A stretch of DNA of 40,776 bases from Candidatus Aminicenantota bacterium (GTDB taxonomy: Bacteria; Acidobacteriota; Aminicenantia; UBA2199): positions 1 through 40,776 of the forward strand of contig JAPKZK010000117.1 of assembly GCA_026393835.1 (NCBI GenBank). The letters are read 5' to 3'. Shown one piece after another: positions 16,609-25,380 of the stretch. A program made the translations under genes and the position numbers. The first letter of the stretch is position 1; each line of letters starts with the position of its first letter. The notes below the pieces were generated by a model that did no database searches, had not been told where the DNA came from, and worked only from the letters and a program-made list of their open reading frames with translations.

Positions 16609-17515
16609 GCGGACCGCCGTAACCTTAGGAGACCCCGAGGGGATAGGCCCGGAAATCGTATATCGAAGTCTCCGGGACTATTCCCCGCGGCGCCCCATGG
16701 TTATTATCGGCAGCAGGGAGTTTTACCGGGACAAAACAATACCGCTCATTAACGATGTCGAGGAAATACAGGACCGCCAGAAGGGCATCTATTTCTATCA
16801 TATCGACGCCCCCGGTCCCGGCGATGCGTCGTTTGCTTATGTAAAAACCGGCATCCAATGGGCGTTGGAAAAGAAAATCGCCGCCCTGGTGACCGCCCCT
16901 ATTTCCAAAGAAAAATGGTTAAAAGCCGGCATCCCTTACCGCGGCCATACGGAACTCCTGGCCCATACCGCCGGGGTAAAAGACCATGCCATGTTCTTCT
17001 GGTCCCGGAACCTGAAAGTCGCCTTATTCAGCGTTCACATTCCCCTAAAAACAATATTCCACCGGCTCAAAAAAAATGAAATTATCCACTTTATCCGCTT
17101 TACAGCCGCCGAATTATCCCGGTTATTTTCAAAAGACTTTACCTTCCTGGTCAGTGGGCTAAATCCCCACGCCGGGGAAAACGGCTTCCTGGGAGACGAG
17201 GAAATCGCGGAAATTATCCCGGCCATCGCTGTCTTGAAATCAGAGCTAACTATCCATGGGCCTTTCCCTCCGGACGTCATTTTTTTAAAAGCAAAAGAAA
17301 TGAAAGATGCGGTCGTGATTTCCTGGTACCATGACCAGGGATTGATTGCTTTCAAACTCTTAAATATTCACCGGGGAGTGAATCTTACCCTGGGGCTGCC
17401 ATATATTCGAACGTCCCCGGATCACGGGACCGCCTATGATATCGCCGGGAAGGGCATTGCCAACCCCTCCAGCATGAAAGAAGCCATCCGCCTGGCCGAG
17501 TTATTGATACGTTAA
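16565..17515 (+). CDS. pdxA: 4-Hydroxythreonine-4-phosphate dehydrogenase
   Basis: About 316 residues; NAD-dependent oxidation and decarboxylation step in pyridoxal phosphate synthesis. The family motifs are clear: the opening AVTLGDPEGIGPEI, TAPISKE, and metal-binding histidines in RGHTELLA, LNPHAGENG and SWYHDQGLIAFK, then NLTLGLPYIRTSPDHGTAYDIAG. The start is uncertain: the only in-frame candidate before the conserved opening is a TTG at 16565 inside the Hfq-like gene, with no good ribosome site, so translation is probably coupled to that gene. It ends only 3 bp from the convergent histidine kinase gene. No pdxB, pdxJ or other B6 gene is adjacent. Confidence 0.92.
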   Translation: MATKDQDKIRIKINKRTAVTLGDPEGIGPEIVYRSLRDYSPRRPMVIIGSREFYRDKTIPLINDVEEIQDRQKGIYFYHIDAPGPGDASFAYVKTGIQWALEKKIAALVTAPISKEKWLKAGIPYRGHTELLAHTAGVKDHAMFFWSRNLKVALFSVHIPLKTIFHRLKKNEIIHFIRFTAAELSRLFSKDFTFLVSGLNPHAGENGFLGDEEIAEIIPAIAVLKSELTIHGPFPPDVIFLKAKEMKDAVVISWYHDQGLIAFKLLNIHRGVNLTLGLPYIRTSPDHGTAYDIAGKGIANPSSMKEAIRLAELLIR

Positions 17516-17518
17516 CGG

Positions 17519-20500
17519 TTAATGGTCCAGGCGCCTTTCGATGGCTTGAACCAGTTCCTCCGGTTTGATGGGTTTGCCCACGTAGTCATCCATCCCCGCG
17601 GCGAGACATTTTTCCCGGTCGCCTTTCATCGTATTGGCCGTCAGGGCCACGATGGGTATATTGTGATCCCGGACCATGGACCCTGGGTTCCTGATAATAC
17701 GGGTCGCTTCATAGCCATCCATTTCAGGCATTTGAATATCCATGAGCACAAGATCATAAGAGTCGTTTTCCAGTACCCGGACGGCCTCTCTGCCATCCGG
17801 CACCGCATCGACGGAGTAGCCCAATTTTTCCAGTATTTTCATGGCCACTTTCCGGTTGATAATGTTATCTTCCGCCAGCAGGATACGGGTATCCCCTTTC
17901 TTTCTCCCCGGCTTAGGCGACCGGGACAGGGCGCATTTTTCAGGCTTACCGACTCCCCCTTTCCGCCGGCTGATAACCAGGGAAAGGCACTCGTACAATT
18001 CTTCCTTTGTCACCGGTTGGGTCAGGCAGGCCGAGAAACCGTTTTGCTGCATCCGTACCGCGTCATCTCTTTTACCGAATGAGGTCATCATGATGAGGGA
18101 AGTAGCCCGCAGTTTTGGATTTTTTTGAATCGTTTTTACCATTTTTTCCAGGTCCATTCCAGGCATCGGCACTTCCAGGATGGCCAGGTCGTACGGATTC
18201 GATTGAATCGCGGCTTCCTGCATCTTCTTTAACGCCGAGGGGCCATCGACGGTTTCGTCATACCGGCAACTCCATAGATGCAGTTGATCTCTCAGCACCA
18301 GGCGTCTGGCGGCGTTGTCGTCCACCAGCAGGATGCGCATGCACTGGATTCCTTTGGCTGACCACCGTTCATTTACTTCTTTTTGGGGCGGCTGCTTTTT
18401 AAATACGGCGGTAAACCAGAAAGTAGAACCTTTTCCTTCTTCGCTGGCGACGCCGATTTGACCCCCCATCAGTTCGCAGATTTTTTTCGAAATCGCCAGG
18501 CCCAGTCCGGCGCCCCCGTACTTCCGGCTCATGGAGGCGTCCACCTGGGTAAATTTATAGAAAAGATTTTTTACCCTGTCCCTGGGAATACCGATGCCTG
18601 TGTCGGCTACCGAAAACCCGATGGTCGCGTGGGTATCGGTTTCACTCTCCAGGCCCACCTGCAGGGTGATTTTCCCCTGGGGAGTAAATTTAATCGCATT
18701 GCCGATGAGGTTGGTCAGCACCTGGCGCAGGCGTCCGGGGTCGCCCTGCAAGAAAAAATGCACATCAGGGTCTATTCGGAAGACCATCTCCAACCCTTTC
18801 TTTTTCATCCTGAGGCTGTGCAGGTCCAGCAGGTCTTGCAGGGTGGTGCGCAAATCGAAATCCATCGTATCCATTTGCAGTTTCCCGGCTTCGATCTTGG
18901 AAAAATCCAGGATATCGTCGATAATGGACAGCAGGGCGCTGCCGCTTTTATTGATAGCATCGACATACCCGTGCTGCTGTTTGTTTAACCGGGTTTCTTG
19001 CAGCAGCCAGGTCATCCCGATGATGCCGTTCATGGGTGTACGGATTTCATGGCTCATGTTGGCGACAAAATCGTTTTTGGCCTGGTTGGCGGCCTCGGCA
19101 ATTTCTTTGGCTTTTTTTAATTCCTCTTCTTCTTTTTTGCGTTTGGTGATATCGCGGAAAAGTACCTGCACGGCCGGTTCATTTTTATAGCGAATAGGGG
19201 CGGATATCACTTCCACATCGATTTCCTGGCCGTCGAAGCGAAGGAATTTTTCCTCTGACAATTCCACCTGTTTTTTTCCCTTGTAACTTTCCTCTGCCCG
19301 CTGCATTACAGCTTCTTTGTGGTCATTATGGACAAAGTCGAAAATCTGTCGGCCGGTAAATTCTTCCGGGCTGGCGGCGGCGAAGAGTTTGACGCCGGCG
19401 GGGTTTACGTAAAGTACGCGACCTTTGCTGTGCACCACGATGGCCCCGGGCGAGTATTCCACCAGGGTCCGGTACCGTTCTTCGCTCTGCTGCAGGGCAT
19501 CTTCCGCCTGTTTGCGCCGCACCATATCGCGATGCAGTTCTTTATTCGTTTTATGTAACTCCGCGGTTCGCTCGATTACCCGTTGCTCCAGGAAGTCCCG
19601 GGCTTTTACCAGCATTTTTTCCGTTTGTTTGAGCCCCAGGTACGCGCCGATCATTTCTGCCGCTACCTGCAGTATCCGGATGCTTTCTTTGCTCCATTCC
19701 GGGTTATCCCGGAGGTCGGCAAAACTGATAAACCCTTGCCAACTGCCTTTAATATTAATGGGAAGGATCAATATGGAGGCCATGGCCAATTTTTCCAGGA
19801 GGTCCTGTTCTTTGCCGGGAAAATTTTTTACCGGTCCGGCTATTGCTTCCCCCCTGCCCAGTTTTTCTTGCCAGCGGTCGAACCCGTCTTTATATGGAAT
19901 ATACATTACCCGGGGGGGGCCCTGGGGGGTTGTAGGAGAGGGGGCTGAACCGGGATAATACGATTCGAGGATCTGGTGTATGCACAGGCCCTCGATGGGG
20001 TCCTCCACATTTTCAAAGACGCAAATTTTCCCTATTTCGGTTGCTTTTAATAAATGGTTGACCGCTTCTTTAAGGGCGTCGGGGTTGTCCGTCAGCAGGG
20101 CCCGGGAGCACTGGGCCAGGGCTTCTTCGAGGCTCAGGCGTAAGGCCAGGTTTTTTTCGGTTTCCCGGCGTTGGACGATATGGCCCCATTCGCGGAGGAC
20201 CCGTTCGGCGATGCGCGGCATAGCCGCCAGGGTGGATGCTGATTTTACCACATAGTCCAGCGCCCCGGCTTTCATGGCGTCGACGGCCACCTGCTCGTCC
20301 CCATGGCTGGTGAGCACCACGATCGGGTAGGGCAGGTCGTTTTCCCTGGCGGTCAGCAGTTCGATTCCTTTGCCGTCAGGCAGCATTAAATCCGTGAGCA
20401 CCAGGTCCGGTTGCAATTCCAAAAGCTCTTTCCGGGCCTCTTGAAGGTTTACCGCTACTTTTACCTGGAAACGTCCATTATAGGCCCTGAAGGCCCTCAT

Positions 20501-20578
20501 GACCAGGCTGGCGTGACCGGGATCATCTTCCACCAACAGGATTGAACATTGTTCCTTCGCGTCCATATTTACATCCAA
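17519..20578 (-). CDS. Hybrid sensor histidine kinase: REC-GAF-like-PAS-HisKA-HATPase-REC-REC
   Basis: 1019 residues, soluble, no membrane segment. Order: receiver 1 (11-130, D63 in LTDLMLPDG), a GAF-like region (about 145-315), a coiled coil (320-370), PAS (366-480), HisKA with NMSHEIRTPMNGI (H510), HATPase with N627 and DTGIGIP, then receiver 2 (747-868) and receiver 3 (898-1016, D947 in LMDIQMPEMDG, K1002). Receiver 2 lacks the phospho-acceptor: Asp is replaced by E802 (LAILEVPMPGMD), and the conserved Lys is Q854 (LTQP). Starting with a receiver suggests it is itself switched by an upstream kinase. No separate response regulator lies nearby. Two nearby ATGs (20578, 20566) could start it; GTTGG before the first is a poor ribosome site. 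Confidence 0.92.
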   Translation of the reverse strand: MDVNMDAKEQCSILLVEDDPGHASLVMRAFRAYNGRFQVKVAVNLQEARKELLELQPDLVLTDLMLPDGKGIELLTARENDLPYPIVVLTSHGDEQVAVDAMKAGALDYVVKSASTLAAMPRIAERVLREWGHIVQRRETEKNLALRLSLEEALAQCSRALLTDNPDALKEAVNHLLKATEIGKICVFENVEDPIEGLCIHQILESYYPGSAPSPTTPQGPPRVMYIPYKDGFDRWQEKLGRGEAIAGPVKNFPGKEQDLLEKLAMASILILPINIKGSWQGFISFADLRDNPEWSKESIRILQVAAEMIGAYLGLKQTEKMLVKARDFLEQRVIERTAELHKTNKELHRDMVRRKQAEDALQQSEERYRTLVEYSPGAIVVHSKGRVLYVNPAGVKLFAAASPEEFTGRQIFDFVHNDHKEAVMQRAEESYKGKKQVELSEEKFLRFDGQEIDVEVISAPIRYKNEPAVQVLFRDITKRKKEEEELKKAKEIAEAANQAKNDFVANMSHEIRTPMNGIIGMTWLLQETRLNKQQHGYVDAINKSGSALLSIIDDILDFSKIEAGKLQMDTMDFDLRTTLQDLLDLHSLRMKKKGLEMVFRIDPDVHFFLQGDPGRLRQVLTNLIGNAIKFTPQGKITLQVGLESETDTHATIGFSVADTGIGIPRDRVKNLFYKFTQVDASMSRKYGGAGLGLAISKKICELMGGQIGVASEEGKGSTFWFTAVFKKQPPQKEVNERWSAKGIQCMRILLVDDNAARRLVLRDQLHLWSCRYDETVDGPSALKKMQEAAIQSNPYDLAILEVPMPGMDLEKMVKTIQKNPKLRATSLIMMTSFGKRDDAVRMQQNGFSACLTQPVTKEELYECLSLVISRRKGGVGKPEKCALSRSPKPGRKKGDTRILLAEDNIINRKVAMKILEKLGYSVDAVPDGREAVRVLENDSYDLVLMDIQMPEMDGYEATRIIRNPGSMVRDHNIPIVALTANTMKGDREKCLAAGMDDYVGKPIKPEELVQAIERRLDH

Positions 20579-20765
20579 CTCAAAAGTGCTCCAATCTCAA
20601 TTATCATCTTTCAAATATATATTGATATAGAATTTTTTTCAAGTGGATTGTTGTTTTTTTTTGTTTTTAATTTCGACTGCTGCGTCCCCTAATTTTTGTT
20701 ATCAAGTGCAAGGGGCAGACGCCAAACAAGGTCCCCCTTTAATAAATCCGAAATTACGACATGTG

Positions 20766-20834
20766 AAATTTTTTTGGAAGCCCAGGAACCTCATCCGCTG
20801 TTAAGATTTTTCCGGACAAGGTCCCTGGACAATG
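20766..20834 (-). repeat. Hairpin repeat, degenerate copy G
   Basis: On the minus strand: head TTGTCC, arm CCAGGGACCT (20819-20828), a long loop, arm AGGTTCCTGG (20782-20791; 9 of 10 pairs), then the tail GCTTCCAAAAAAATTT. The head begins just past the tolC stop codon. The remainder of the 20579-20840 gap shows nothing I can name. Confidence 0.45.
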
Positions 20835-20840
20835 CAATAT

Positions 20841-22409
20841 CTACTTATTGATGAAATCGTCGAATTTGATATCGTAAACGTTAAATGTCCTGGCCAGGAT
20901 CCTGTTAATTCGCGCCATGGTCAGGTTGTAATCGATGACAGACCGCAGCGCCTGGGTCTGGGAATTGGCGTACTGCCTCTGGTAATCGAGAACGATGAAA
21001 TTGGTGGAAAGACCGACGGAAAGTTTTTTCTCTTCGGCTTTCAACCTTTCGCCCTGAAGTTCCACCGCGATTTTATACGCTTCCACCAACTTTGCATTGG
21101 CTTGCAGCGCCTTGATAATTTCTTTGACTTCCGAATATACGGTAATTTCAACATTTTTTAAATTTAACTGCGCCCGCTCCAGGTTGATCCTGGCCTGCGC
21201 CAGTTGGGCTTTCTCCAGGGAAAAACTCAGCGGCATTGTCAGGGATAATTGAACCTGGAAGTTTTTGTAAAGACTTTTAAAAACATCATCCATGGCCGCC
21301 CCTATGGTTTTCTTATCGATTCTCTCAATATCGGTTACCGGATCAAAATCGGGCAGGAATGGACTTTTACCGGGTTTATATACGATTATATCGCCGCCGC
21401 GACCGGTGGAATAATAGGTGGCTGATAATTGAAGTTCCGGGAGCGCCTGGTTCCGGGCATATTTCACCCCGATCCGGGAGTTTTCCAGGTTCAGTTTGGC
21501 CCGCTCGACGTCCGGCCGATTAGTAAGACCTTCCGACAGGAACCCATCAAACTCCACATCGATCTTTTTGATTTCAGGTTTTTCCGTAGGCATAACCGTA
21601 TAATTCTCTTTACTCATATTAAGAATTCGTTTCAATCGTTCTTCGGCGGTTTGAATGGTCTGTTCCGCGATTATCAATTGGCTTTCGTTCATGGCGACGT
21701 CGGCTTTGGCCGTCAGGATTTCAATGGGCGCCGCGCTGCCCACGCGGACCCTGATTTCGTTTTGTCTCAGGAGGTCCTGGGACCGCCCCAGCGCCATTTT
21801 GGTGGTCTCAAGGTTTTGATACGCATAAACCAGGTTCCAGTAGGCGTCTTCGACATTGTAAATAAGAGTGAGGATATTCTCTTTTAATTGATGCCTGGCA
21901 ATGTTCAGGTTATTGGCTGCTATATAAATGGCCTGCTTGGTGGGAGTGAGGCCGAAATTTTTCAGTAACGGCTGGGCTAATGTCACCTGCGCCTGGGCAT
22001 ATAAACTGGGATTCGGGTTGGAAAATATACTGTTGGATTGGGATTTCTGGTTGTAGATGCCAAAATTGATGCTTCCCCCCAGGGGCAGCCGCTGGAATAA
22101 ACTTAACTCCAATGATTGTGTCTGGTTGGTAGCCTTATCCCTGGCCCCACTCAAGACGCCTTCCGAAGGGTTGTTGGTTTCGGATGTGACGCCGTTGATT
22201 TGCAGGTTGGGGATGAAGATAGCCTTGTTGATCGTCAACGCTTTCCGGGCATACTCCGCATCCGTCATCTGGACCTGCAGGTCCAGGTTGTTTTTTAAAG
22301 TATAATAAATAGCCTCTTTGAGCGAAAGCTCCTTCTTCTGCTCCTCAGCGGAAAACAAAAAGCCGCCGATGAGTAAGAACACTATCATAAAACTGACCCA
22401 TTTTTTCAT
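20841..22409 (-). CDS. tolC: TolC-family outer-membrane efflux protein
   Basis: 522 residues from the ATG at 22409 (GGAGG about 5 nt upstream; an ATG at 22421 overlaps that site and is rejected). The signal peptide MKKWVSFMIVFLLIGGFLFSA is followed by LSLKEAIYYTLKNNLDL, the usual mature start of TolC-type proteins. Two repeated helical halves are visible with family-type motifs (LLKNFGLTPTKQAIYIAANNL; TNRPDVERAKLNLENSRIG; VQLSLTMPLSF). These proteins form a trimeric outer-membrane channel-tunnel for type I secretion or RND/ABC efflux. No inner-membrane pump or adaptor is adjacent, so the partner is unknown. Divergent from mtnA; the two promoters share a 12-bp inverted repeat. Confidence 0.9.
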   Translation of the reverse strand: MKKWVSFMIVFLLIGGFLFSAEEQKKELSLKEAIYYTLKNNLDLQVQMTDAEYARKALTINKAIFIPNLQINGVTSETNNPSEGVLSGARDKATNQTQSLELSLFQRLPLGGSINFGIYNQKSQSNSIFSNPNPSLYAQAQVTLAQPLLKNFGLTPTKQAIYIAANNLNIARHQLKENILTLIYNVEDAYWNLVYAYQNLETTKMALGRSQDLLRQNEIRVRVGSAAPIEILTAKADVAMNESQLIIAEQTIQTAEERLKRILNMSKENYTVMPTEKPEIKKIDVEFDGFLSEGLTNRPDVERAKLNLENSRIGVKYARNQALPELQLSATYYSTGRGGDIIVYKPGKSPFLPDFDPVTDIERIDKKTIGAAMDDVFKSLYKNFQVQLSLTMPLSFSLEKAQLAQARINLERAQLNLKNVEITVYSEVKEIIKALQANAKLVEAYKIAVELQGERLKAEEKKLSVGLSTNFIVLDYQRQYANSQTQALRSVIDYNLTMARINRILARTFNVYDIKFDDFINK

Positions 22410-22483
22410 GAGTACCTCCATTCGCTTACATATATTAATTCAATTGCCCTTCAAAAAACCGTTTGTTTTTCCGAAGGAAACAT

Positions 22484-22512
22484 ATTATACCATGGGAACC
22501 CTGATTTGGCAT
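22484..22512 (-). promoter_or_regulatory. tolC promoter
   Basis: On the minus strand ATGCCA (22507-22512; 4 of 6 consensus), a 17-bp spacer, TATAAT (22484-22489). CCATGG lies immediately upstream of the -10 box, mirrored at the mtnA promoter. Confidence 0.55.
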
Positions 22513-22573
22513 CCCAGGCGTCAAGAAATAGATACGTAAATAAACGTGAAAAGGTTCAAAAAAAAATGAAAAA

Positions 22574-22612
22574 TTGGGCTGTCCATGGTATAATCGTATA
22601 ATCGTATAATCG
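22574..22612 (+). promoter_or_regulatory. mtnA promoter with three tandem -10 octamers
   Basis: Three consecutive perfect TATAATCG octamers (22589-22596, 22597-22604, 22605-22612). TTGGGC (22574-22579) is 17 bp from the second. AAGGAGG (22617-22623) follows, 11 nt before the ATG. Confidence 0.6.
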
Positions 22613-22634
22613 CCTGAAGGAGGAAAAATAAAAA

Positions 22635-23660
22635 ATGTACCCGGTCGTCGAATGGAAAAACAATAAGGTTTATATGATCGATCAAAGGCTTTTGCCACTG
22701 GAAGAAAAAATCATCGAACACTCGGATTACCGACAGGTGGCCAGGAGTATCAAGGATATGGTGGTGCGCGGCGCGCCGGCCATCGGCGTCTCCGCGGCTA
22801 TGGGCATTGCCCTGGGCGTCATGGCAATAAAACCCGACGGAAACCTTGAAGCGGATTTCAAAGAAATCACCGCCACCCTCTCCGCCACCCGCCCCACCGC
22901 GGTCAATCTCTTCTGGGCAGTGGAACGTATGAAAAAGGTGTTCCACCTCTGGAAACAAGACCTTGCTTTACTAAAGCAAAAGATGAAAGAAGAGGCCATT
23001 GCCATCGATAAAGAGGATGTCGAAATAAACAGGCAAATCGGGGCCAACGGCCAGGCGCTTCTAAAATCCGGCCAGACTATATTAACCCACTGCAACGCCG
23101 GCGCCCTGGCTACCGCCGGCTACGGGACGGCCCTGGGCGTCATCCGCGCTGCGATTGAAAACAATAAGGATATCCGCGTGGTGGCGGATGAAACCCGACC
23201 CTACCTCCAGGGCGCCCGCTTAACGGTGTGGGAACTGCAGCAGGATAATATCCCGGTGACATTGATCACGGACAATATGGCCGGTTATATCATGGCCCAG
23301 GGCCGGATCGACGGGGTAATCGTCGGCGCCGACCGCATCGCCGGAAACGGCGATACCGCCAATAAAATCGGCACTTACTCGGCGGCCATACTGGCGAATT
23401 ACCACAAGATTCCTTTCTATGTGGCTGCCCCGGTTTCCACTATCGATTTCACCCTGGAATCGGGAAAAGAAATCCCCATCGAAGAAAGAGACAAAGAAGA
23501 GGTGATCTACTTTATGAAACAACGAACCGCCCGGCCTGAAACCGAGGTGTTTAACCCGGCCTTCGATGTGACCCCCCACCACTTGATTACGGCTATTATT
23601 ACCGAAAAAAAAGTGCTGTACCCTGATTTTAAAAAGGCGATCGATTCGTTAAGACAATAA
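22635..23660 (+). CDS. mtnA: S-methyl-5-thioribose-1-phosphate isomerase
   Basis: 341 residues. Converts methylthioribose-1-phosphate to the ribulose form in methionine salvage. The family signature is complete: MVVRGAPAIGVSAAMG near the N-terminus, TRPTAVNLFWAVERM, ILTHCNAGALATAGYGTALG (catalytic Cys), ADETRPYLQGARLT, and VGADRIAGNGDTANKIGTY (catalytic Asp). It is related to eIF2B subunits, but the HCNAG and GADRIAGNGD motifs point to MtnA. The ribosome site AAGGAGG is strong. No other methionine-salvage gene is nearby; the following genes encode a CoA-binding protein and a peptidase. Confidence 0.95.
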   Translation: MYPVVEWKNNKVYMIDQRLLPLEEKIIEHSDYRQVARSIKDMVVRGAPAIGVSAAMGIALGVMAIKPDGNLEADFKEITATLSATRPTAVNLFWAVERMKKVFHLWKQDLALLKQKMKEEAIAIDKEDVEINRQIGANGQALLKSGQTILTHCNAGALATAGYGTALGVIRAAIENNKDIRVVADETRPYLQGARLTVWELQQDNIPVTLITDNMAGYIMAQGRIDGVIVGADRIAGNGDTANKIGTYSAAILANYHKIPFYVAAPVSTIDFTLESGKEIPIEERDKEEVIYFMKQRTARPETEVFNPAFDVTPHHLITAIITEKKVLYPDFKKAIDSLRQ

Positions 23661-23663
23661 AAA

Positions 23664-23730
23664 TGCCTCCGGCAAGTACCGCGCCAGGACCCTTTTTGAA
23701 AAAAGGGTCCAGGACCCCCAAAAACTTTTG
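23664..23730 (+). repeat. Hairpin repeat, copy C
   Basis: Head TGCCTCCGGC just after the mtnA stop, then an 11-bp stem GGACCCTTTTT (23687-23697) with AAAAAGGGTCC (23700-23710), a GA loop, and the tail CCCCCAAAAACTTTTGACT. It lies between two same-strand genes, so here the head, not the tail, is next to the upstream stop. Confidence 0.7.
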
Positions 23731-23751
23731 ACTAATGTTAAGAGGTGAAAA

Positions 23752-24204
23752 ATGACAAGAAAATCTGATGTCGATGGATTCTTAAAAAAAAAGAAATTGG
23801 CCGTGGTAGGAGTTTCCCGCCAAAAGACTAAATTCGGGAATACCATCTACCACGAGCTTAAAAAGAAAGGATTCCGGGTGTTCCCGGTCAACGCCCATAT
23901 GGGAACCTTTGACAACGAACGCTGTTACCCCGATTTGAAATCCCTGCCCGAACCCGTAGACGGCGCCGTGCTGGTGATTCCCCCGGCGCAAACCGAACAA
24001 GTAGTCAAAGACGCCGCCGCTGCCAATGTTCCCGTCATCTGGATGCAGCAAGGATCGGAATCCCAACCCGCCGTTCAATTCTGTAATGAGCATAATATCA
24101 CCGTAATTACCGGCCAATGCATCCTTATGTTTCTCGAACCGGTTACCTCCGTTCACAAATTCCACCGCTGGCTCTGGAAACTCTTCGGGAAACTGCCGAA
24201 GTAA
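23752..24204 (+). CDS. CoA-binding-domain protein (YccU-like)
   Basis: 150 residues of the small CoA_binding_2 Rossmann family. Visible: KKLAVVGVSRQKTKFGNTIYHELKKKGFRVFPVN (nucleotide-binding strand-loop-helix with family-specific spacing), then LPEPVDGAVLVIPPAQTEQVV and VPVIWMQQGSES. Family members bind CoA in vitro; the cellular role is not settled. The ribosome site AGAGGTG is good. The DmpA-type peptidase begins 5 bp after its stop, so the two are co-transcribed. Confidence 0.85.
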   Translation: MTRKSDVDGFLKKKKLAVVGVSRQKTKFGNTIYHELKKKGFRVFPVNAHMGTFDNERCYPDLKSLPEPVDGAVLVIPPAQTEQVVKDAAAANVPVIWMQQGSESQPAVQFCNEHNITVITGQCILMFLEPVTSVHKFHRWLWKLFGKLPK

Positions 24205-24209
24205 ATAAT

Positions 24210-25367
24210 ATGCCAAACAAAACCGGTCCATTCTTACGCTCACTGTTATGTCTATCCCTTATGATTTCTCTTTTTTATCCCTTTCCCCTCAACGGCAAAC
24301 GACCCCGGGATTACGGTATTAAAATAGGCATCCTCGAAACTGGACCCAATAATACTATCACCGATGTCAAAGGCGTTAAAGTCGGACATTACACCCTCAT
24401 CAAAGGGGATAACATAAGAACCGGCGTCACCGCCATCCTGCCCCACGCCGGGAATATTTTCCAGGAAAAAGTCCCGGCCGCAATCTATGCGGCCAACGGT
24501 TTCGGCAAACTCACCGGCTATACCCAGGTGGAAGAACTGGGCAATATCGAAACTCCCATTATCCTCACTAATACCTTAAGCGTTCCCATCGCCGCCGATG
24601 CGTTAATCGATTATATTTTTTCCTTTGAAGAGAATAAAGATGTCCGTTCCGTCAACCCCGTGGTGGGGGAAACCAACGACGGCTTTTTAAACGACATCCG
24701 GGGCCGGCATATCAAAAAAGAGCACACATTGGAGGCCATTAAAAACGCCTCTCCCGGTCCCGTGGCTGAAGGATGCGTGGGCGCAGGGACCGGGACCGTT
24801 TGTTTAGGGTTTAAAGGCGGTATAGGAACAGCTTCCCGCGTCATCCCCCAAAGCCTGGGCGGTTATACCGTCGGTGTGCTGGTGCAAACCAATTTCGGCG
24901 GCATCTTAGAGATCGCCGGTGTTCCGGTGGGCGTCGAATTAAATGAATATTATTTAAAGAAGGAATTGAATCCCCCACCCAAAACCCCCGACGGCTCCTG
25001 CATGATGGTGGTCATGACCGACGCCCCCCTGGATGCCAGGAACCTCAAACGCCTGGCCAAACGCGCCATTTTAGGAATGGCCAAAACCGGCGGCATTATG
25101 GCCAGCGGCAGCGGCGATTATGTGATTGCCGTTTCCACTAACGAAAGCCTGCGCATCCCCCATAAATCCCCCCCGCTTTTGGAAATGAAAGTGCTTCACA
25201 ACGATGCGATGACGCCCCTTTTCCTGGCGGTCAATGAGGCCGTCGAGGAAGCCATTTTGAATTCCTTATTTACCGCCGTGACCATGGAAGGGGTGGGCGG
25301 ACGCCGCATCGAAGCGCTGCCGATCGATAGGGTAATGGAAATCTTTAAAAAATTCAGGCAGCGGTAA
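24210..25367 (+). CDS. DmpA/BapA-type aminopeptidase (peptidase family S58)
   Basis: 385 residues from the ATG at 24210; longer in-frame extensions would overlap the previous gene. The N-terminal hydrophobic stretch RSLLCLSLMISLFYPFPLNG looks like a signal peptide or anchor, so the enzyme is probably exported. Family S58 members are N-terminal-nucleophile enzymes that cleave themselves into two chains and remove N-terminal D- or beta-amino acids. Conserved blocks: ITDVKGVKVGHYT, NDGFLNDIRG, GAGTGTVCLGFKGGIGTASRV (region of autocleavage and the nucleophilic Ser), LVQTNFGG, and MASGSGDYVIAVST near the C-terminus. Substrate unknown. Lies in a same-strand series with the CoA-binding and radical SAM genes. 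Confidence 0.88.
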   Translation: MPNKTGPFLRSLLCLSLMISLFYPFPLNGKRPRDYGIKIGILETGPNNTITDVKGVKVGHYTLIKGDNIRTGVTAILPHAGNIFQEKVPAAIYAANGFGKLTGYTQVEELGNIETPIILTNTLSVPIAADALIDYIFSFEENKDVRSVNPVVGETNDGFLNDIRGRHIKKEHTLEAIKNASPGPVAEGCVGAGTGTVCLGFKGGIGTASRVIPQSLGGYTVGVLVQTNFGGILEIAGVPVGVELNEYYLKKELNPPPKTPDGSCMMVVMTDAPLDARNLKRLAKRAILGMAKTGGIMASGSGDYVIAVSTNESLRIPHKSPPLLEMKVLHNDAMTPLFLAVNEAVEEAILNSLFTAVTMEGVGGRRIEALPIDRVMEIFKKFRQR

Positions 25368-25380
25368 AACAGCAGTTGCA

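Noticed and set aside
18383..19958. Plus-strand ORFs of up to about 200 codons opposite the histidine kinase
   Set aside because: The kinase frame carries all catalytic motifs; the opposite ORFs have no motif, no ribosome site, and high Arg/Ser content typical of antisense frames.
20766..20834. Simple Rho-independent terminator of tolC
   Set aside because: The stem has a long loop and no T run after it on the minus strand, and tail similarity to the hairpin family is a better explanation.
22422..22573. SAM-type riboswitch upstream of mtnA
   Set aside because: No SAM-riboswitch core pairing pattern could be recognised; the gap is explained by the two divergent promoters.
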